The notes beneath the pieces were generated by a model that did no database searches, was not told the origin of the DNA, and saw only the letters and a program-made list of their open reading frames with translations. Positions 32,928-45,174 of a DNA stretch of 64,000 nucleotides are shown piece after piece. The translations under genes were made by a program, and so were the position numbers. The stretch comes from Trifolium pratense. Lineage: Eukaryota > Streptophyta > Magnoliopsida > Fabales > Fabaceae. The stretch is taken from the NCBI RefSeq assembly GCF_020283565.1, contig NC_060062.1:59784409-59848408 (forward strand). The letters run 5' to 3'. Every line of letters starts with the position of its first letter. Position 1 is the first letter of the stretch.

Positions 32928-35900
32928 AAGTAAAACAATTGGTTTAAGCTTTACAATACTAAGAAGTATATTAAAATGAATTTAATTTGTATACATACAT
33001 CAATTTTGTAAAATGATTTGAGTGGGCGTTATTTCCAAAAAATTTAATCATTTGAATGGGAAAAATATATTTATTTATTTTTTGAATTATTCATTCAAAT
33101 GCAAGAAAACACCGTAATTTTTATGTTTAGAATTTTTAAATCCGAAGATGTGTGATATTAAAAAAAGTAGGTGGGTGGGAGGTGTTAAAAGTAGCTTTTA
33201 GTTTGTTTGTCTTAATACATATATGGAGTGAGCAAATGACTAATGAGGTTTACTTTTATGTCGTGGACACTGACTCGTGGTTAAGTGATTCAAGAGGAAG
33301 ATGGAAAATAGTTGTGTGTTTTCTCACTGTTACTGAATTGTAGACTGGTTTGGGGATATGTGAATTGTGAAGTTTGGTTCATGATATTTAGAGTTGGATT
33401 GGAAAGTGAAAATGTATTGGTCATACTGGAAAGAGTTTGACGTTAAATACTAGCAATTATAGAAAATTTTATGTTTCAATTTAGTCTTCTATAAATCAAT
33501 GTTACTGACAATTATCAATTGAACTTCATTTTCGAAACAATTCAATTTAGTTATTATTGAGTTAGCCATGCTTTTTTTGACAAGGTATTGAGTTAATCCT
33601 AATTGGTATTTAGTATTTACTACAATATAATTTTCACATTAATAACTTCAAATCAGAGTAGTAGAGTAGAGTAGTAGTAATGGGCAAAACGGGATTAGGA
33701 TGCACTACCGTAATAAATCTCACAGTTACACGCTGTAGTGCATCTCAACCATCCATTTCAAATCGGACGGTTCTTATTACTTCTTAATAAAATCAGTACA
33801 AATCAATCACAACCATCAATATTAGATCGGACGGCGCTGATTAAAAACAGCGTAAAAACAGCAGGAATATTTACGGCAGGATATCCAATTCCGGCAAAAA
33901 GAATAGTTTTAGTGCATGGTGTAATTCACAACAAGGTAAAATTCAACGAGCCCATCCAAAAATATGTACGGATTACAGATGATCTGGAAAAGTATTAGAC
34001 AATAATGTTATGTTATGTATGCATCAAAATCTTCTTCCTCCTTTTTATAAAGCAAAAGCAAAGCATTATCCACAGACAGCAACTAGCTACTAACAACAAA
34101 ATGTATACAGTCAGATTCTAACTCATAAGTTTAAATCTAAGATTCTTCACTTTTTACATTTAACTATGACAACAAAAAAATTCTAACGAATTCTTGAAAT
34201 ATTTAACAATAATTTTGCAATTATCAAAAATAAATCTCCACAAATTAAAATATCGAGTTCAAGTGTTTGATGATTTTCTCTACAGCAAATCATTTAGGAG
34301 AACTCAAATTTAATCACCGATAATAACAATTTATTACTTGATTTTACCTTACTCGCAAACTCAAAATTATCGGAGCCATTTCATTGTAGTTTTAACAAAT
34401 AAAAAAAATCTCAACTCCCAAATTTGATTATTTTCAACGCCAATGGTAAACCAAATGGCCACAAACACACACACGTGGAGAAACAATTTGGAGTTAGTTT
34501 TAAGTCAATAAAGTTAAAATATCAAGACTAAGTATACAGAATTATTCTATTATTAACAATCTAAACTCATGTTCACCTGTGCATTTTTTTTAAATTAGAT
34601 TTAGTTGGTGAATTTGGTGAACGAAGTTGCTGCACTCTTTCTCTAATAGCACTTGTTAATTCTATAGTCAATTGTATTACTTACGCACGCTTATGTCCAT
34701 TTTGAGCTCATCTGTTTCTTTCTAAATGAATGAATATGTGAAATAAATTAATATTGAACTTAGCAAAGAGTGTTGCTCCTAATGTGAAACATTGACTATG
34801 GTACCTAGTTATTTATAAAGACCGTAGCTAGGGCGTTTGTCGTGACTTTAGAAATTGACTCTGCTTAAGTAAACAACTTCTCCATGGCTACGTCCCACAC
34901 ACACTTTTGGTTGACAAAGTTTTTTTTTACCATATTATAAAATAAAATAAAAAAAATAAAAATAAAAATTTACCATGTGTTAATGCAGCCAGGTTTGACC
35001 TTGTGTGACAAAATAAACTATGTCTGGATGATTCATATCTGATATGATAATCTAATATGGTTGTCTTCAAGTGATTTATGAATATAAGGTATGTTTGATC
35101 ACACACACATTTGGACCGTCCAAAATTGTTACACTTTCTACCGCAACTTTATGAATTTCAATCCTCTACTACTCTCTTATGTTTCTGGTGTTGTCATAAG
35201 TTTGACCATTCATCTAGTACTTTCTCTCTTTTTTTTATTTTCTTTGTGGCTCAATTAATCATTAGATTTAAAAAAGGAGAGAAGACCAAGCATAAAAAGC
35301 CGGAAAACGATTCACTCAACTTTATAGAAACTCCAAATATAGATTAACTTTTGCATGACGTTGCGTTTCACCGTTATTAGGTGAACGTGCCGCAGCTCCA
35401 AAGAGACAATAGACTTCACAATTTACAAGTCCAACAATTACAATCAACATGACACAAGTGGGTAACATTTTCAGCTTGATATAACTCGGGTTATTACGAG
35501 TTTGAATCACTTGAAGATCAATTTCAAAGAGAAGCAATTTAGTGATTAAAATATTAAGTACATAAAACAGCGTACTTTCAACCATCTAAACTAAAATCAA
35601 CTACAAGATCATTTAATTGTGTAACATCAATAGTTTAATCTAGATTGTTTAATCAAAATCAATGACCGAGATTTGTAACTGCAAAAAACTGTGTTATTTT
35701 GCTACAGTGAAAAATTCTTGTCCCGGTTATTATGCTGATGTTAAAGTGGATATGCATATACACATGTCTCTTCCCTTTACAGTTCAAACTTTATATTTTA
35801 GCAATAATAATGGCAATTCAACTCAAGCCTCTTCCACCCACCTTTTGGTGGTAGGTACCTCCATTTGGAGCAATTACCATATTTGGATAATACTGCAATG

Positions 35901-37333
35901 TTTTTCTTGTAGAATTGGTATAGCCACAACCAAATTGGATGAAACCAAACGGAATGTGAGTGGGAACAAGTGTACAACCCAATACATCTCCCAAATAAGT
36001 AAATTTGCAGAACAAAATTCCTTAAATATTGGTTTTGTAAACAACAAAAATATAAAGTTAAATATCTTCATCTTCTTACAGGTTATAAAAGCTAGGATCC
36101 CAAATAGCAAGTTTTCCTTCTTTCAAAACATAAACATGAACACAATATGCATAATCAAATAATCAAAAAGTTAGTCTAATGTGGTTGATGAGCCAAAAGA
36201 TGCTTTCTAAACTTGAGGTTCCAATTTCCAACGATGATGAAAACTAACATAACGTTACTATAACATCTGTCTATTAAAAGAGAAAAAAAACAAAAGTTAA
36301 AAGCACTTAAAAAGAATCAAATCCCACTAATGTTGAGAAATACCAAACCCAAAAAAGGGTTTAGAACAAGATTATGTTCTTTCAATCTTTCTATTACAAG
36401 GTGAAAATCAACAAGGATAAACATATATACAGCAGTGCAAATATTCCACATCCCTTCATACCACTAATGATGCTCTTCTTTTCATTTTTTTTTTTCCTTT
36501 CATGAATTAGTATCCGTTTGAAGAGTACAAAAAGGTTACCGCTAATGTATATATTGAGAAAGAAAAGTATGAGAAAAAAAAAATGTAAAATGTGTCCAAA
36601 AAAACAGCATCATTGAACCAAAATGGGGACCCCAGAAACAAATATCCCCAACTCAAACAAATCATAGCTATCTATCATCATCATTATATTATATATATAC
36701 ACATTTAGATTAGATTCCCTAATTTATTTACCTATTAAAGTGAAGAACCTAAGTTAAATACTACACACACAAGTCGCAACCACAAATCACTACCATTACC
36801 ATTACTAATAAAACTCTATAGGAGTATCCATCTATCTATATAGATTAACCAAATGCAAGCAAATACTTTTTTCCATTAGTAATAAGAATAAACAGAAAAG
36901 AACAACAACAAAACTGCCTATGCATCATTTCTGTTCCCATTCCATTCCATTCCCTTTAAAGAACAACCAAGCGTGCATAATCATTTACTAGCATAAAAAG
37001 ATAACAACAAAACAAAATAAGTGAAAAAGCACTCACATAATTTTAAGCAAATTAAGGAAGCATTGGATTACATTTTGGTACATGATGATGATAATAATAA
37101 CATTTTATAAAGATAATAAACAAAAATAAAATAAAAAAAGAGGTGGCCAGTGCAAGCCAATGCTAGATTCATGTTATGGTGTGATTGATGAACAAAAGAG
37201 CTATCAATTCAACGAATCCAATCAGCAATCTGCAATCTGCAATCAGCATCTGATCCAACCAATTCAGTTCTTCTTTTTTTGAAAATAGTAATCATATCAT
37301 AATTTAAATTAAAAACCAAAAAATTACATTCAA

Positions 37334-38446
37334 CTAAGATGATAATGGCCTTGGTGGTGGAGGAAGTAGTTGATGAAGATTTGGTGGAATCTGATTATGA
37401 TGAGAAACAGTTCTACCAAGAAAAGGATGCGAAAGCAATCGAGAAGCAGTCCATCTCCTCGACGGATCTCTTTGCAAACACCGCGAAACAAAATCCCTAA
37501 ACTCCGGCGAAGCAGTTGTTGGAGCTTCTGGTGGTTGTGACATACAAATAGCACACATCAAACTCGCCCAATCACCTTGTCTACCAACCGCAAACGGAAA
37601 TCTTCCCATATAAAACTCCAATATACTCACTCCTAAACTCCATATATCACCGGCGTAAGCATCGTATTGTCCGTCGTTGATATCAGTGTTTATCCTCTCC
37701 GGCGACATGTAAGCAATCGTTCCTACCGATGAATTACACGGATCCATAGTTTGATTCAGAATCCTACCTACACCAAAGTCAGCGATCTTAACCTGTTTCC
37801 GTGAATTTATCAACAGATTTGACGGTTTGATGTCACGGTGAACGATGTGACGACGGTGGAGATAAGCGAGTCCACGGAGGATCTGACGTGCCACGTCAGC
37901 TAACTGATTCTCCTGAGGGATGTGTTTCCCTTCAAGAGATCCACCGTCCATGTATTCTAACAGAACCTGAATTTCAGCGTTGTGATCGTACATCTCGTGA
38001 CACTTGACAACGTTTGGATCATCTACATCTCTTAAGATCTGGATTTCTCTATGGATCTGACGACGAACTGATTCCTCGTGATGTCCGTAAATCACTTTCA
38101 AAGCGTAAGCGCGACCGTTGATTCTGTGAACTACTTTGTAAACCGTTCCTCCGCTACCACTTCCGATCCGGTTCAACCTTTCAAGCTCCGCGAACGGAAT
38201 CACCAGTTGTTGAGTCGTCGCTGATCCTCCGTTTCCTCCTCCACCACCGTTGTTTCCGTTTCCTCCACTGCCGCTTCCACCGCTTCCGCTGCCGGACGGA
38301 GGAAGCGGAAGCGGTACAGCTAGGTTTGTGTCACGCTGTGGAAGAGGAAGGGTAAGGTCTCTACGGCGGCGCTGAGGACGGTTGGGAGAACCCGTGGCTG
38401 TGGCTGAGCCGGTGGCGGTTGGAGGTGGAAGTTGAATCGGCTTCAT
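37334..38446 (-). CDS. MKK4/MKK5: MAP kinase kinase, group C (MKK4/MKK5 type)
   Basis: Dual-specificity kinase that activates MPK3/MPK6-type MAP kinases in immune, stress and stomatal signalling. It is intronless and 370 residues long, as usual for plant group C MKKs. The N-terminus has a basic docking site for MAP kinases ([10 protein letters not shown], 26-35) and a long Gly/Ser linker (51-75). Kinase features: glycine loop GSGSGG 95-100, Lys117, HRD 203-205, DFG 223-225. The activation loop has the plant S/T-x5-S/T motif as Thr233 and Ser239 in [12 protein letters not shown] is at 248-250. All catalytic residues are intact. The start is the first Met, which keeps the MKPIQ N-terminus typical of this subgroup. 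The upstream region holds (GAAT)n and (AAT)n repeats. MKK4 and MKK5 cannot be told apart here. Confidence 0.93.
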   Translation of the reverse strand: MKPIQLPPPTATGSATATGSPNRPQRRRRDLTLPLPQRDTNLAVPLPLPPSGSGSGGSGSGGNGNNGGGGGNGGSATTQQLVIPFAELERLNRIGSGSGGTVYKVVHRINGRAYALKVIYGHHEESVRRQIHREIQILRDVDDPNVVKCHEMYDHNAEIQVLLEYMDGGSLEGKHIPQENQLADVARQILRGLAYLHRRHIVHRDIKPSNLLINSRKQVKIADFGVGRILNQTMDPCNSSVGTIAYMSPERINTDINDGQYDAYAGDIWSLGVSILEFYMGRFPFAVGRQGDWASLMCAICMSQPPEAPTTASPEFRDFVSRCLQRDPSRRWTASRLLSHPFLGRTVSHHNQIPPNLHQLLPPPPRPLSS

Positions 38447-38762
38447 CTCATTTCTCTCTCTATCTAATCTCTAAAAAGGATTAATAATAATAACTAGATG
38501 AGTTTAGTTTATTTGAGAGATTAAAAAATGATGATAAATATAACTAATAACTGATAAATAATAAAACGGGTAAAGCTAATAATCTTGATGATGATGAATA
38601 TTATTATTATTAGATGAAAATGATGTGAAGGAAAAAAACCATGCTGAGAGGAGTGAAGAGAAGTTTCCGGGAAGTGTGAGAAGAAGCGAAAGGAAAATTG
38701 AAACGAGATTTGATTTTATGATGATTAGAGAAAAAAGAAAGAAGAAAAATGAAAAGAGGTGA

Positions 38763-38821
38763 ATGAATGAATGAATGAATATGAAGGGTGAGGTTCTATA
38801 ATAATAATAATAATAATAATT
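38763..38821. repeat. (GAAT)n and (AAT)n microsatellites upstream of MKK
   Basis: GAAT units at about 38763-38780 and about eight AAT units at about 38798-38821. They lie in the MKK promoter or leader. Confidence 0.85.
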
Positions 38822-38967
38822 TGACAGAAAAATTAAAATAAAAATATAAATAGAAAAAGGAAAAGAAAGGAAAAGTATAGTAAAAAAATTGTGCTGAGCC
38901 TGAGCTTGAGAGGTGGAAGTGAGAGGTTGCTATCGAAAGAGGGAATCCAGATTTAAAAGACATGGGG

Positions 38968-39000
38968 TCCACGCGCGTACAGGGCCCGTGGGACGCGTGG
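38968..39000. promoter_or_regulatory. CGCG-box cluster upstream of MKK
   Basis: acgcgcgt at 38971-38978 and ggacgcgtgg at 38991-39000, about 530 bp upstream of the MKK start. CGCG cores of this type are bound by calmodulin-binding CAMTA factors. Function here is inferred from the motif only. Confidence 0.35.
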
Positions 39001-39113
39001 ACCAATCACATTTCGGCACCCTTTCTTATGTGTAGGTCGGTCGACTGGGTGGAGTGTGAAGGTGTAGCCTACACATCTATTCTGCATGGTTGGATCATTT
39101 CACAGATACCAAT

Positions 39114-39181
39114 GTTATAGAAATTATTTTAAAAAAGAAAATTCCATGTTATAGAAATTATTTTAAAAAAGAAAATTCCAT
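39114..39181. repeat. 34-bp perfect tandem duplication
   Basis: Two adjacent identical copies (39114-39147 and 39148-39181) beginning gttatagaaattatttta. A recent local duplication. Confidence 0.95.
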
Positions 39182-39273
39182 GTCAAATTGTGCATAAATA
39201 ATTAACTTTGTTTTTTTAAATAAATAGTTAAATTTTTTCTAAAATTTATAAATGGATAAAAACGTGCATTTTA

Positions 39274-39286
39274 TCTACAAAAAAAA
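39274..39286 (+). mobile_element. Micro-retroposon (13 bp) with 10-bp duplication
   Basis: The insert tctac plus poly(A) lies between copies of gtgcatttta (39264-39273, 39287-39296). Confidence 0.65.
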
Positions 39287-39614
39287 GTGCATTTTAAAAT
39301 AGGATAAAAGTTTAAGAATATCCATCAAATTATTAATGTTTCAATTTAAATAGTAGTTTATTATCGGTTAAATTTATTGATATCAGTTTCTATATTAATG
39401 TATATTACTTTTTTTTATTACACATTAATGGTAGTATATTACTAAAATTTAAATTGTATAAAAATTTATAAAAGTTAAAGTGTATTTAATGTTTTGGATT
39501 TTTTACTATATTTAATGTTTTAATTTTGAGGTTTAATGTGTGATATATTATTACTCCTTCCGATCATTTTTATAAAGAATACTTTGAAAAAATCACATAG
39601 ACTAAGGAATTACA

Positions 39615-40842
39615 TCTTTTATATTATAAGCTTGTATACACAAGCAAACTCTAAACTCTAATTTGTTTTCCCTGTTTTCCCTCCATTTTATCTTGCAATT
39701 TTTATTAAAAAATAATACAATTTTGTCTTGACTATGATTCGAACCCGCAACCCTTCAGTGCAAGGCAATATTTCCAACCATTATGGCAAGTATATCAAAA
39801 TTATGTGCAATAATTGATAAGCATCATCAATTTTAAAAGTATATCATATCAAAATTATTGTTGACTATATTATTCATCACGAAATATTTTTATGTCTTTC
39901 CTGATCAATATTTTTTTTCTACCGGATCATAAATTTAGAGAATAATTATCATGTGAGATTTGGAAAGTTATTATCACGTGTAATTTAGAAAGTTATTATC
40001 AAACTCAATTCTGCTAAATCATTTTTTTTTTTTTGCAATACAACCAAACACAACCATAGTCATGTCACTAATCACATTCATTATTTTGATTTTAACATTG
40101 TCGATTTAATATTAACTGATGATCAATTGATACAATATGCACTAGCAGACCAATTGTGATTTAAATTATGTCCACAAAGTGTTAAACTCCATCAACTTTC
40201 ATAGGAAAGATTTCATACGACAATTAAGCACCATAAATTTTCATTGCACAATTTAAACAATTAAAAACCGATAATCTCTTATATTATAAGCTTGCCAACA
40301 TAAGCTAACCCTAAACGAAATTTTTCCCCCTCTCATTTTCTCTTTCTTTTTATTGCAGCTTTATATTAAAAAAAATACAGATTGTCATGGAACCTGCATC
40401 CCTTACTTACAATAAAACCTTTCAACCGCTAAAACATGTGCTTCAATTATGAAAAAAATTAGGAATCCTAATATGTTAACCATATTTTCAATAAATTTGA
40501 AAGGCGGAATTAATCACAATTTTTATTTATTTATGGATGTCTACTTAAGTTTATGTTCTTGATTATGTCTTTAATTTTTTTTTAACCTTTAATTATCATC
40601 ATTTTTTTAATCTTTAGTTATCAACAATTTTTTTTAATAAGTAAACAAAACTATGGGGTTCCAAAATTATTTAAAAATATATAAAATATAAAATAAGCAC
40701 ATAAACAAATATAGAATAATTAGTCTATGAAATCCCCTAGACTACTCTTATTGAAAATGCTCTTAGAATTTTTGTATTTTATTTTTTATTGTTACATATT
40801 ACACCTAATTAGACTCATGCACCGCATGGGTCAAAGTTCTAG
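39615..40842 (+). mobile_element. Non-autonomous Helitron, 1.2 kb, with two 5' ends
   Basis: 5' end TCTTTTATATTATAAG after an A (39614). The 3' end is CTAG (40839-40842) followed by T, with a hairpin catgc/acc/gcatg at 40816-40828 and 10 nt between it and CTAG. This matches the Helitron rules: 5'-TC, 3'-CTRR, a hairpin about 10-12 nt upstream, insertion between A and T. A second 5' end (TCTCTTATATTATAAG) lies at 40275, and 39615-39800 resembles 40275-40460, so the unit has two heads and one tail. No Rep or helicase is encoded. The flanking MITE halves rejoin precisely when it is removed. Confidence 0.75.
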
Positions 40843-40863
40843 TTTAACATAGTTATTTCATTT

Positions 40864-40877
40864 TTTTTTGAACAAGC
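40864..40877 (-). mobile_element. Micro-retroposon (14 bp) with 14-bp duplication
   Basis: The insert ttttttgaacaagc lies between perfect copies of tagttatttcattt (40850-40863, 40878-40891), inside the right half of the split MITE. The insert is nearly identical to the one at 55173. Confidence 0.8.
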
Positions 40878-41287
40878 TAGTTATTTCATTTAATAATTTA
40901 TAAATTTAAATTTATTCCATATATATTCTTATTTAATTACTCTTTATTCAACTTATTTATTTATTTTTAAATTTTATCTCATAATAAATAAGGGTATAAT
41001 TGAAATTGAACATTTAAAACATTTGAAAATTGTTCAAAATTTCTTAATTATAAAAATGATAAAAAAAATTCCTAAAGTATTCTTTATAAAAAAGAATATT
41101 TAGTATCATGATAAGTTTGATTGTTGTTCTTGTTTATATTTTAAGAGGTTAGGATTATCTCAAATTTTTAAAGGAAATTTAAAGTTTCCTTTAAGGTATC
41201 ATCTAAAATTGACATTACATCAGATGCATGCATGAACTAATGTACCACATAAATTTAGGATGATGTGAAAGTGAATTTTTTTTTTTT

Positions 41288-41572
41288 GGCTTACCTATAT
41301 AGTTTATTCTTACATTTATTTTATGTTTTAATTTGATCTCTTACATTTAAAAAAGTATTATTTTAGTCATTTTCGTTCATTTTGTCACGGTAATCGTTTG
41401 AATTATACACGTGTCACTGTGTCCAAGTATCTACGTGTTTATCTACATATGCAAACTAGTTGCCACATTTGACAAAACTGACAGAAAGGGGTAACTAATG
41501 CAAACGGTAAAAACATAAAGGACCAAATTGAAACTTAAAATAAACGTAATGGATCAAATGTGTAGTTAAGCC
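41288..41572. mobile_element. Mutator-like MITE, 285 bp
   Basis: The left end ggcttacctatatagtttat and the complement of the right end ggcttaactacacatttgat continue with related sequence for about 60 bp (ttacatttattttatgtttt against ttacgtttattttaagtttc). Long inverted ends without coding sequence fit a Mutator-like MITE. Both flanks are T-rich, so the target duplication cannot be read with confidence. Confidence 0.6.
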
Positions 41573-41857
41573 TAATTTTTTTTCTTTGTAGTTTTAATGC
41601 TATGTTTGCTAATTTTTTAAAATCATATAGTAGTTTCCATTAAAATAATCTTATTTTGATTATTTAACTTATGGAAAAACTTTACTAATTTATATATTTA
41701 CTTAAAAAAAAAATACTTAATTGAGTCGATAATATGTATTTGTTTGGAGAATAAAAATTATGAACATAATTGAGTCGATAGAGATATTGCAATATGTAAA
41801 ATATAACACCGATTCTTAAAGCACAATTTTTTTTTATTAGTTAATTACAATGGCTTA

Positions 41858-43252
41858 GGTACCGTTTGGCCCAGCTTATTTTAGACTTTTTACTCCTTAA
41901 AAGGAGAAGTCAGGCCAAACAATTTTTTTTAAAAGTACTTGATAAAAAAAAGTTGCTTATTTTCATGTGTAAAATACATCAATTGGCAAAGCTAATATTT
42001 TTAACTTTTTCTGTGTAAAATTAGCTTTTCGGTGGTTCACCTCTTCGAATCCCACCAAAAGCAAATGCAAATCATATATTTTGTGATATTCACGGCCCTC
42101 ATATGTGCACAATGCACCATTATTTTTACTTTTCTTGATCACAAGTCATGTGCACTATTATTATAATAATTTTTTTTACTCATATTATTATAATATTATT
42201 ATTTTGAAAAATGCACAATTTTTTTTTTGATAAGCGAAAAATGCACAATTTATTAATTTTCACAAGTCATGTGCACTATTATTATAATAATTTTATTTAC
42301 TCATATTATTATAATATTATTATTTTGAAAAATGCACAATTTATTAATTTTCACAGTCACAATAAAAGTATATACTACTATTATTTAAAATAATCAAGTA
42401 AAATGTAGTACCATGTATAGTAGTATTTTTCTTCTTCAAACTACAAAATTATTCATTTCAATATATATATATATATAATGGATAAAATTAGACCGATAAT
42501 GTTACGGCCACGTATTAACATTTTAACATTATAAAAAAATAACATTCTAACAAATATAAATTTTATAAAATATTTAATGAATTTAAAATTTATATTGTTA
42601 GATTATTTATATAAAATTTACACAAATTTAAAATTATTTTATATGTTATTGAGACCTTCTAAAATTAAGAACTTATGCATTTTTATTGATTTTTTTATTT
42701 TATTTTTGTGAATATCAATAACGTATCAAATGAATTTTCATTAATAAATATAGGATAATATTTTCATTAAAATATATAGGATAATTACATATGAAATTAT
42801 GAATAAAAGGCGCAAACGGTTAAATGGCAAAACTAATTCTCTTAAAAACAAGATTGATAGTTTTAGGGGATACAACATTGCTATCAAATTGTTTTAGATT
42901 TGTGTAAATTTTTACATAAATGATCTAAATAATATATACTTATAATTAAACGGTAGATTTTATAAAATACTATTCGTTAAAATGTTTGTTTATTATATTT
43001 TTAAATTATTTCACACAAAATGTTAATATTTGTTAATTATATTTTTAAATTATTTTATTTGTTTATAATAATTTTTAATATTATTATAAATTTCATAAAA
43101 TATTTTAACAAACAAATTTTAAATTATAATTTATTTTAAGTTTTTTAAAAATAAAATCACCAAACAACTTTAACTTTATTTATAAAGCACTTATTTTATA
43201 CTTTGTTTTAAAGTAGCTTTTAGACCATAAAAAAGTTAGGCCAAACGGTACC
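41858..43252. mobile_element. PIF/Harbinger-like non-autonomous element, 1.4 kb, TTA duplication
   Basis: Perfect 14-bp inverted ends ggtaccgtttggcc (41858-41871) and ggccaaacggtacc (43239-43252), flanked by TTA on both sides (41855-41857, 43253-43255). The interior is AT-rich without a transposase frame and includes a partial direct duplication (42140 and 42261, about 90 bp) and a micro-insertion at 42222. Confidence 0.75.
42222..42235 (-). mobile_element. Micro-retroposon (14 bp) with perfect 16-bp duplication
   Basis: The insert tttttttgataagc lies between copies of gaaaaatgcacaattt (42206-42221, 42236-42251). It sits in only one of the two copies of a larger local repeat, so it came after, or was lost from the other copy of, that duplication. 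Confidence 0.8.
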
Positions 43253-43918
43253 TTAGTACATTCATCTTTCATGGATGGAATACATTATATATATGTACTC
43301 TTGTTCTCTTTCAAAAAATTCAATTTAATCTTTTGCTGTTTTGCTTAAAGCCGTCATCATCACCGTATAATAATTTGGTTTATGTGATAGGAGCTAAAAT
43401 TTGGATCTTTTAAATAGTTAGGATTTTAATTTTTTATCTTGTATTTGAAAACAATTCAATTGAAAGGAGAGAATGTATATTGTATATTACATAAATTTTC
43501 TGACATAAATTAGCTGCCGCAAGAGATACCAAGATTATCGGTACATGATAAAAAAATATAGTACTTATTTTTTCCTTAAATACAAACATGTGTTTGTTCA
43601 TTCGTTTAGTTTATTATTTTTGGATTACTATGTTATATGTTCAAAGTTTCCATTATTTAATTGTAACTAAGCTCCGTTTTGAATACCGTGAAATTAATGG
43701 TTGCATCCTTAGCAAACACTCCATTTAAAAATATACCTTCACAAAAATAAAATAAGTATGTTAAAAAATAATTAAATAACATTTACCTTTAAAATTATTA
43801 AATGATATAATAGTTTTTGTGAGTGTAATCAAATACAATTTATTTGGTCATGTGACCACATAAGAACGAAAAATGTGATGAGTAACAACATCAACGATTC
43901 CTTATTCTATGCTCAAGA

Positions 43919-43950
43919 CCTGTGCATTCGCACGGATCCATTGACTCTAA
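43919..43950 (+). mobile_element. Probable Helitron 3' terminus
   Basis: Hairpin cctgtgc/att/cgcacgg-like at about 43919-43935, then 11 nt, then CTAA at 43947-43950 followed by T. This is the Helitron 3' rule. The 5' end was not located. Confidence 0.5.
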
Positions 43951-45174
43951 TTCGATATTTAAGTTTATCATTATATTAATGTAGAAAATTTATTTAGAAT
44001 AAAATATTTAAATTTGTTATAAAATATTGTTAAATATAAGTGAAACTATTGTGTTATTTTTTGTAAAACTTGTTTATCCAATTTTTTATGTTTCAGTGAT
44101 AAATAATGGTCCTGTATATATTTTTTAATTGAAAATTAGAAATTTTATTACAAATATATAGGGTAATTTAATAAATTTGATAGTAATTAACTCTATTTTA
44201 TTATTATTATTAATAGTTAGTAGTAAACTTGGTAGTAATATTTTTTATTTTATTTTATTTTTGATGAAAAATATTGTTTATGTTTTTTTTAACATAGTTA
44301 TTTTTTATGTTTCTATTTCTACATTCCTATTTTTATGTATTCAGTTTATTTTTTCTATATTCTTTCCATAATTATTTTTATTGACTAAACTCTCTATAAT
44401 ATTTTAATTGTTTTTTTTTTGTTTCTATTTTTATGCATAGATTCCTATATAGTATTGTTTTTTCACTCGTCTTATCCTTTCTATATTTTTTTGTATTCAT
44501 CTTATATTATTTCTATATTTTTTTATATATTTTTTTTAATGAAATTATAATAAAGGATATAAAACTTGCAACATGGTTAAAAATAACAAGGATAAATTAA
44601 TAACTTTGATATAATCGATTTTAATGGATTAGTAAAGTAATAGATACTGTAACCATTTTTAGGGATGTTTGATGTTGAAATTTAAACCTGTCTTAAAGTC
44701 AACCAAACTATAACAAGCCAATGGCATTTGAACCATTTTATGTGTTTGTCTGTAACCCAGGTGATGCTTTCATCCCCAAATCTATCCGGCCTCATATGGT
44801 CTATTACAATTGTTTCTTTCCTGGTACCTTCGGGGCTTGACCATAAGCATTAATAATGCCCAACTTAGAAGCAAAACCAATTATGTGCATGCTTTGACAA
44901 ATCAACCGAGAGTCGTCAAGAGATACTAGCACCTTATTACTGAAATTTAAATTTACATTTCATATTCATTAGTACAACTTTTACGGCAAAAAAAATAAAT
45001 ATGAATTTGTACAACTAGTAGTATTTATGCATGTGTTACTTGTAGCGCATGCATGTTCATCACAGTTTGTACATGTTCATCACAAATGCTTTTCTTTTTT
45101 TTCTTCATGTTAGTCGTCAGCTTCCACTTCCACCACATGCTGTGCCAATCTACTTGTTAATTTTATGTGACTAA

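Larger units (their letters stand above)
31700..37330. other. Intergenic between 4CL and MKK, no gene supported
   Basis: AT-rich spacer with a SINE (32278-32428) and two micro-insertions near 32.7-32.9 kb. At 35818-36015 the minus strand carries an open frame with Pro, Gly and Cys-rich composition (see findings). The stretch 33690-33920 is GC-richer with repeated cggacgg motifs and is probably an old MITE. The last part is the MKK 3' flank. Confidence 0.4.
39554..41108. mobile_element. Stowaway-like MITE split by a Helitron
   Basis: The left part (39554-39614, starting ctccttccgatcattttt after a TA) and the right part (about 40843-41108) align with the uninterrupted MITE at 22263-22522 read in reverse. 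Matches include gaaaaaatcacatagactaa on the left, and ttataaatttaa, attccatatatattctt and aataaataagggtataa on the right. The intervening 39615-40842 is Helitron DNA. The right terminus is diverged and lies between 41070 and 41108. Confidence 0.75.

Noticed and set aside
35662..36162. 166-codon plus-strand frame
   Set aside because: Composition is irregular and it overlaps a more protein-like frame on the other strand; nothing recognisable.
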